Of a DNA stretch of 64,000 bases, positions 58,814 through 64,000 are shown piece by piece. The translations under genes were made by a program, and so were the position numbers. Origin of the DNA: Phlebiopsis flavidoalba (taxonomy: Eukaryota; Basidiomycota; Agaricomycetes; Polyporales; Phanerochaetaceae); the NCBI GenBank assembly GCA_035772785.1, contig JAOCPU010000006.1, positions 682,001 through 746,000 on the forward strand. The letters are read 5' to 3'. Each line of letters begins with the position of its first letter. Position 1 is the stretch's first letter. The notes beneath the pieces were generated by a model that worked only from the letters and a program-made list of their open reading frames with translations, was not told the DNA's origin and searched no databases.

Positions 58814-61800
58814 ATGGCTGCCAACCTACGGGCAGTGCTGGAGGCCCTCGATGTCTTTTAGCAGCGCGCCGGACAAAAACCTCCTCGAAAATGCCAACGC
58901 CTGGCTTCAGGATTTTCAGCACTCCGTAATTACTCCCCCATCCACAGTGGCCTCCAGCTCTGACTTGCCGCCTTCGCCTGTCCCATAGACCAACGCGTGG
59001 GCAACCTGTAATATCATCCTGCAGACCCTCGAAGCACCAGTAGCGGCCAAGCTGTTTGCTGCTCAGACATTTTCGTTCCAAGGTCAGATGAAGTTTGGTG
59101 CCCTGAGTGATGACGCCTCGTCGTTGACAAACTCACGCGCAGGTCACTTACGACCTGCACCAAGTAGACGTTTCAAACCTCATTGCACTACGGGATACCC
59201 TCGTATCGGCCTTGAAGACCTATCATACTGGACCGCGAACCTTGTTAGTGCAAATATGCCTCGCGCTGTGTCCGGATTTGCACTCCAGGTCCCAGCTTGG
59301 GAAAACCCCGTCCAAGATATGATCAACTGGTTTGGCACAAACCCCCGACACTGTGCCCGTGCTACTTCAGTTCTTGACCGTACTTCCCGAGGAGCTCACG
59401 AGTAATACGAGGATTTTTTTTACCAGTCACGGTATGTGTATCTAACGTCATGCATCGATCTCATCCCGAACTGTGTCGTATGTCAGGATGAGGAGTATCG
59501 CGAACGGGAAGAAGCAATCCTCACCTCGAACGCGGACAGGATTGTGAACCTATTGACTATGTATTTGCAAGCCCAAGGTGCGTAGACCTGGCTAAGCATA
59601 CAGACCCCTCTTGATTCAAAGTACTACAGGAGTCACGTTGGATGTTCAGAGTCAAGTCTTCGGCTGTCTGAGCAGCTGGCTCTCCAGCGGAGAACTAACA
59701 GCACAGTCAGTCGCACAGACGCCTCTTCTACAGTTTGCTTTCGAGGCTTTGGCTTCAGACGACCTGTTCGATTCTGCTGTCTCCGTCGTCTGTGATCTCA
59801 TCCATGAGACGCAGGAGGTAGAGGACAACATGTCAATCATCGAGCGAATCGTTCCCCAGGATCATTGGTCTCAAACCAAAACTGGCTTTGTATAACGACG
59901 ACCCGGAGAAAATCAGAGGACTCGCTCGTATCTTCGCTGAAGCTGGAGAAGCGTACCGAAGTCTCCTCCTCCACCACACCGAAACTTTCTATCCCATTCT
60001 GGAGGCTATACGGGAATGCGCAAGCTACCCTGACCTCGATATCGTCCCGATCACCTTCCCCTTCTGGATGCGTCTGTCCCAAAGCATCGGGAAGAAATCC
60101 TCCGTTTCTCCTCTCTTGATAGATGAGTACAAAGCCCTCGTAGGCATTGTCATCAATCACCTCCATTTCCCCGCCGACTTGTCTACTGTCACGGGCCAAG
60201 AAGCGGAGAACTTCCGGTCGTTTCGTCATGTTATGGGCGACACGCTCAAGGACTGCTGGTTATGTCCTTGGTGCGGACGTCTGTCTCACGGCTACGTATG
60301 ATATGATCTCCTCGGCCATGGCTCGTGGTACATACAGCTGGCAAGAAATAGAGGCCCCCCTCTTCTCTATGCGGTCTATGGGTGCAGAAGTCAACCCGGA
60401 CGACGATCGCGTGGTGCCAAAAATCATGGATCTACTCCGAACCCTTCCTTCCCATCCACGCATCCGTTACGCATCTTTGCTCATCATCTCTCGGTACACT
60501 GAATGGATCAACAAACATCCCACATACATCACCTACCGCGCTCCAGTACATCTCTGCGGGTTTTGAAGATACCGATGTTGAGGTAGTTGCCGCTGCGGGT
60601 CAAGCACTAAAGTATCTGTGCCAAGATTGCAAGCAGGTATGTAAGTCCTACAATGACTAGAAAGACTCATTTACACTCGCATAGCATTTAGTTGAATATC
60701 TACCTCAATTGCACTCCTTCCTGAAAGCGGTCGGCTCCAAAGGTCGCTCAAGAAGATAAAGTCACCATGTACGAGGCTATCGCCTTTGTCATCTCGGCCA
60801 TGCCGATGGAACAAGCTGCACAAAGTCTTCGCGAATTCTCCTTGGACATTTTAGCCGTCGTTCACGCCACGGCTTCTAAGGCGACCCCTGCGACTAAGGA
60901 AGAACTCAAGCTTGCTACAGGTAGATGTTCCGTAACTTTCCGATTTGCTCTGGACTCACAATTCTCCCAGACGGCCTGGAGAACCTAGAGGTTATGCTCG
61001 GCGTTATTGACACCTTCGGCGAAGAACTTCCACCCCGCGTGTCGGAACAGCTGTTCAAGAAGCTTGGCTCTTCTTCGACCCCTTCATCGCCAAGTACGGG
61101 TCCGACTACGCAACTTGCGAGCGCGTCACACGAGTTCTACGGTATGCTTTGAATTTTTTCGGGTCGGCCGCGCGACCTGTCATTCCATCCTTCCGTACTC
61201 GCGAGAATGGCAGCCTCCTTCGAGGCGAAACGGCATGGCCAGCTATCTCTAAGGGATCATTGGCAAGGTAGTATCTCGTTACGGTGAAGAGGAGGATGCA
61301 ACGATGCGGACCGCCCTTAAGCAGGCGTACGAGCAGTCTTCGAACAAGCTCTTCAAACTATTGCAGGATACTCCGCCCTCTCAAATACCGGATGGTAGGT
61401 GCCATAAAGTCTCCTACCGTGTTGGTTCTGACGTTCTCGCGTCCTGCAGTCGTTGAAGACTATCTCCGCATGCTAAACAACACAGCTAGTCGAGCACGCG
61501 CCTGACGTGTTTTTCCTTCGGCCGCTTTTCCCCATTGCGTTCCGCGCTGCCATGGCTGGGACTTAGCTTCGTACAAGCCGACATCGTCTTCGCAGCATTG
61601 GACGTGATACGGAGTGTCCTTAAACCATGACTGTCTAGAGCCCGCACCAGTGCCGCCGCCCAAGTTTACCGTATATGCGTCGGCCATTAAAGAGGTGGTT
61701 AACAAAGAAGGCCCCGAGCTTACGGGGACTACTGCTCTCTGGTCTCACTGGCGATTTCCCCTGAAGACACTGTATCACAAGCGTGATTGCTATTTTCCGC

Positions 61801-62076
61801 TGCCTTGCTGCAGTATGGCCGTCGCAGCTGCTTTCCTGGTTGCCCGTTGTTCTCCAGCAGTTGCCGTCCACCACAGTGCCAGATCAGGCAAAAGCCAAGT
61901 TCCTCGCGGACGCCTCACAGTGAGTTGCGATATTGCCCGCACTACACGAGCACCTGACCCGAATTATTTCTAGGGCTATCAACGGAAAGGAATACGACAA
62001 GGTAAAATATGCGATTATCACATTGAACAGGGAATGCAGGAAAGCACGGGAGCACGACGGCGTGCCGGTGCTTTAA
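58814..62076 (+). CDS. MTR10: MTR10/transportin-3-type importin beta
   Basis: Mtr10 imports SR-type mRNA-binding proteins and also mediates tRNA movement. The HEAT-repeat protein starts MAANLRAVLEALDVFY and includes LENANAWLQDFQHS, WATCNIILQTLEAPVAAKLF, KVRYDLHQVDVSNLIALRDT, LVQICLALSGFALQVP, VLLQFLTVLPEELTSNTRI, EEYREREEAILTSNADRIVN, VTLDVQSQVFGCLSSWLSSG and AFEALASDDLFDSAVSVVCD. The middle has FPFWMRLSQSIGKKSSVSPL and CLTATYDMISSAMARGTYSW, and the end KVKYAIITLNRECRKAREHD with TAA at 62074-62076. Length of about 950 residues and the order match the family. Many short introns and frame breaks (58855, 58950-59030, 59150, 60590, 60950, 61230-61560, 61800). Confidence 0.9.
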
Positions 62077-62327
62077 ATGAATGAGGACATAGAAAGGGGA
62101 TAGATCTGTAGCTCTGTACTTCTCTGTATTGGTACATTGTAGTGTAGCCGTTGGCGCATAAGAATAGTGACTGTAATTGCTTCCAGCTTTGGCCCCTGCG
62201 ATCGCATCTGGTACCGGAGCCTGCCGGACGCGCGCGCCTGGCAGAGACAAGTGGGCGCAGCGTTGCGGTGTTTAAGTAACGACCTACTGCCTTCCACTCC
62301 TCTAATCCCCCACCACCGTTTCACCAT

Positions 62328-63743
62328 GTTTCGTCGTCGCGCAGGCCAGTCACTAGCGTCCACAGGTAGGATGATCGTCCCTGTCTCGAAACTACCCTCA
62401 TTCAAAGATTATTTGATCCTGGACTAGGCCGTCGGACATTCACACAATCTGCGGCCCGACAGAACTACGACGCGACGATTAAGAACCTCCTTATCCACAA
62501 AGAACACCAAGGTCCTGTGTCAGGGTCTGACTGGAAAGACTGTCAGTATATCTATCTCCTTTGCAGGAATCGCGGCTTAGCAGTCCGGTATAGGGTACTT
62601 TCCACGTCAAGGAGGCTCTCTCGCGTATGGCACCAACATGGTCGGAGGTGTGTCGCCTAAGAAGGCCGGCCAGACACATCTCGGCCTCCCGATTTTCGGC
62701 ACTGTGAAGGAGGTGAGACACACAGCATAATATGTCGCGTGTCACCATCTAACTTTTGCAGGCGGTTGCGCGCGAAGTGCAACCTGATGCCACCGTTCTC
62801 TATGTTTCCCCCACCCACTGCCGCAGACGCCATCATCGAGGCGATTGAAAATGAGATTGGCCTCATTGTTTGTATCACGGAGGGTATCCCCCAGCAGGAT
62901 GAGATTAGAGTATGTTGCCCCACATGCGAAAAACTACGGATGGACGAACGTGTCTGTCTAGGTGTGGAACGCTTTGAAGAGCCAGTCCAAGTCTCGTCTC
63001 GTTGAGACCAACTGCCCAGGTATCATTAACCCTCTCGGCTGCAAAAATGGGCATCCAGCCCGGACACATCCACAAGCCTGGCAAGATCGGCATTGTGTCC
63101 CGATCGGGAACCCTCACCTACGAGGGGCCGTCGCCCAAACGGACGATGTCGGTCTTGGTCAGTTCCCTCTGCGTCGGAATTGGTGGCGACCCCTTCCCTG
63201 GAACCAAGCACCTTGATGTCGTTAAAGCTGTTCCTCGACGACCCCACACACTGAAGGTACGAGAGGCACAGTGTAGGTTGTGATTGTGCTAATACTGTGC
63301 TAGGTATCGTCATCATCGGCGAGATTGGCGGCACTATGGAGGAGGATGCTGCGAGTACCTCGAAAAGTACAACAAGACACGGTCAAAACCCCAAGCCTGT
63401 TGTTGGCTTCATCGCTGGTCGCACCGCTCCCCCTGGGGTCGCCGCATGGGCCACGCAGGCGCATCATCTCGGGTGGAAAAAGGTGGGTATCTTGCAAAGA
63501 ACCTAATACTCGTCGTGTATTGAAAATCCCACGCAGGTGCTGCAACGGACAAGGTTGCTGCTCTGGAGAGGGCTGGTGCCATTGTTACCGATAGCCCGGC
63601 GAAAGATTGGTCCTACCATGCTCAAGGTAGGCAAATGTCATCAACAGAGACACTGTATAATGCTTAAATACCTTGCTTTCCAGGCCATGCAGGCAGCCGG
63701 TCTTGCCTTAGACGTATCATGTTCCCGCTCCTGTACCATTTAG
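62328..63743 (+). CDS. LSC1: succinyl-CoA ligase alpha subunit, mitochondrial
   Basis: This TCA-cycle enzyme subunit catalyses substrate-level phosphorylation with LSC2. The start [14 protein letters not shown] is a mitochondrial presequence. An intron (donor GTAGGA, acceptor ACTAG) joins it to [20 protein letters not shown]. Then come [101 protein letters not shown], the phosphohistidine-region [52 protein letters not shown] and [11 protein letters not shown]. The catalytic histidine falls in the GHAGAI region. A TAG at 63709-63711 is in frame if one T is extra; the raw frame ends at 63743. Frame breaks are present in several exons. Confidence 0.93.
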
Positions 63744-63859
63744 TACTTGAATGTATGCAAGTTGTGGTCACCAGTCACCATAGCATCATCTTAATACCAT
63801 TCCAAGAGAATCATGGCCAGTATTTCTATATCAATCTATATATTGTTGGACAAGATTTT

Positions 63860-64000
63860 ATGCCCCCCACAACGGTGCGGGCGACTGACAATACTAGTGA
63901 GGACTTGGCGCCGAAGTTCGCGTCGGACGCGTTGGATCACGTGCATACATTTTACGAGCGGTCGAAGCGGTCTGCCGCTTGTCCGCTGGTAGCGTGCCAG
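63860..64000 (+). CDS. open frame running off the right edge
   Basis: An ATG at 63860 opens a frame of at least 47 codons that continues through the window end, beginning MPPTTVRATDNTSEDLAPKF. No family is recognised and the piece is too short to judge. It could also be antisense to the end of a minus-strand gene. A CACGTG element lies inside at about 63939. Confidence 0.25.
   Translation, partial: MPPTTVRATDNTSEDLAPKFASDALDHVHTFYERSKRSAACPLVACQ

Noticed and set aside
768..63711. Mass pseudogenisation or widespread programmed frameshifting
   Set aside because: Splice sites and conserved residues are intact beyond each break, and the affected genes include essential ones such as SPB1, NIP7, MTR10 and LSC1. 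Sequence error explains the pattern better.
1..64000. Transposons or integrated viral sequence
   Set aside because: No reverse transcriptase, transposase, integrase or capsid-like motif and no long terminal or inverted repeats were seen.

Overview
The window is nuclear DNA of a filamentous basidiomycete, most likely an Agaricomycete. Genes are tightly packed on both strands and split by many short introns (about 45-65 bases, GTRNGT donors, CTNAC branch points, YAG acceptors). The recognisable proteins are ordinary fungal housekeeping genes plus families typical of mushroom-forming fungi, such as a Cas1p-type glycan O-acetyltransferase, a dienelactone hydrolase/SnoaL fusion and a DIL/ankyrin protein. 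No species can be named from the sequence.

Layout. 1-15 kb: a zinc-finger protein (partial), a DUF423 membrane protein, SPB1, a small conserved protein, CGR1, a long low-complexity protein, SEC39 and NIP7. 15-28 kb (GC-rich): NRDE2, a REXO4-like protein without its catalytic acids, a probable mitochondrial helical-repeat protein and CUT8/STS1. 28-43 kb: a small spliced ORF, CAS1, a rhomboid protease, a dienelactone hydrolase/SnoaL fusion, an unknown membrane protein, a DIL/ankyrin protein and GID8. 44-64 kb: a BCK1-type MAPKKK, an IQ-motif protein, a DUF866 protein, mitochondrial mS35, a nitrilase, an unrecognised gene behind a TATA/CT-rich promoter, a CDC3-type septin, an MTR10-type importin and the alpha subunit of succinyl-CoA ligase. 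No rRNA, tRNA, CRISPR, transposon or virus could be supported.

How the genes relate. Several act in ribosome biogenesis or nuclear RNA processing (SPB1, CGR1, NIP7, NRDE2, possibly the REXO4-like protein). Others form secretory or surface functions (SEC39, CAS1, rhomboid, BCK1 cell-wall signalling, septin) and protein turnover (GID8, CUT8). They do not form an obvious cluster with one purpose. Three closely spaced head-to-head gene pairs (DUF423/SPB1, NIP7/NRDE2, DUF866/mS35) probably share promoters.

Quality caveat. Almost every gene carries single-base frame breaks, usually one extra base in a short homopolymer, although splice sites and protein conservation are intact on both sides. I read these as sequence errors, not decay, so coding spans below are gene extents that include introns and frame breaks. 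I did not see an evident new multi-gene system. The strongest novel leads are the exonuclease-like protein with degenerate active site, a 66-residue spliced ORF overlapping the tail of CAS1, and the unrecognised gene at 55.4 kb with a strong-looking promoter.
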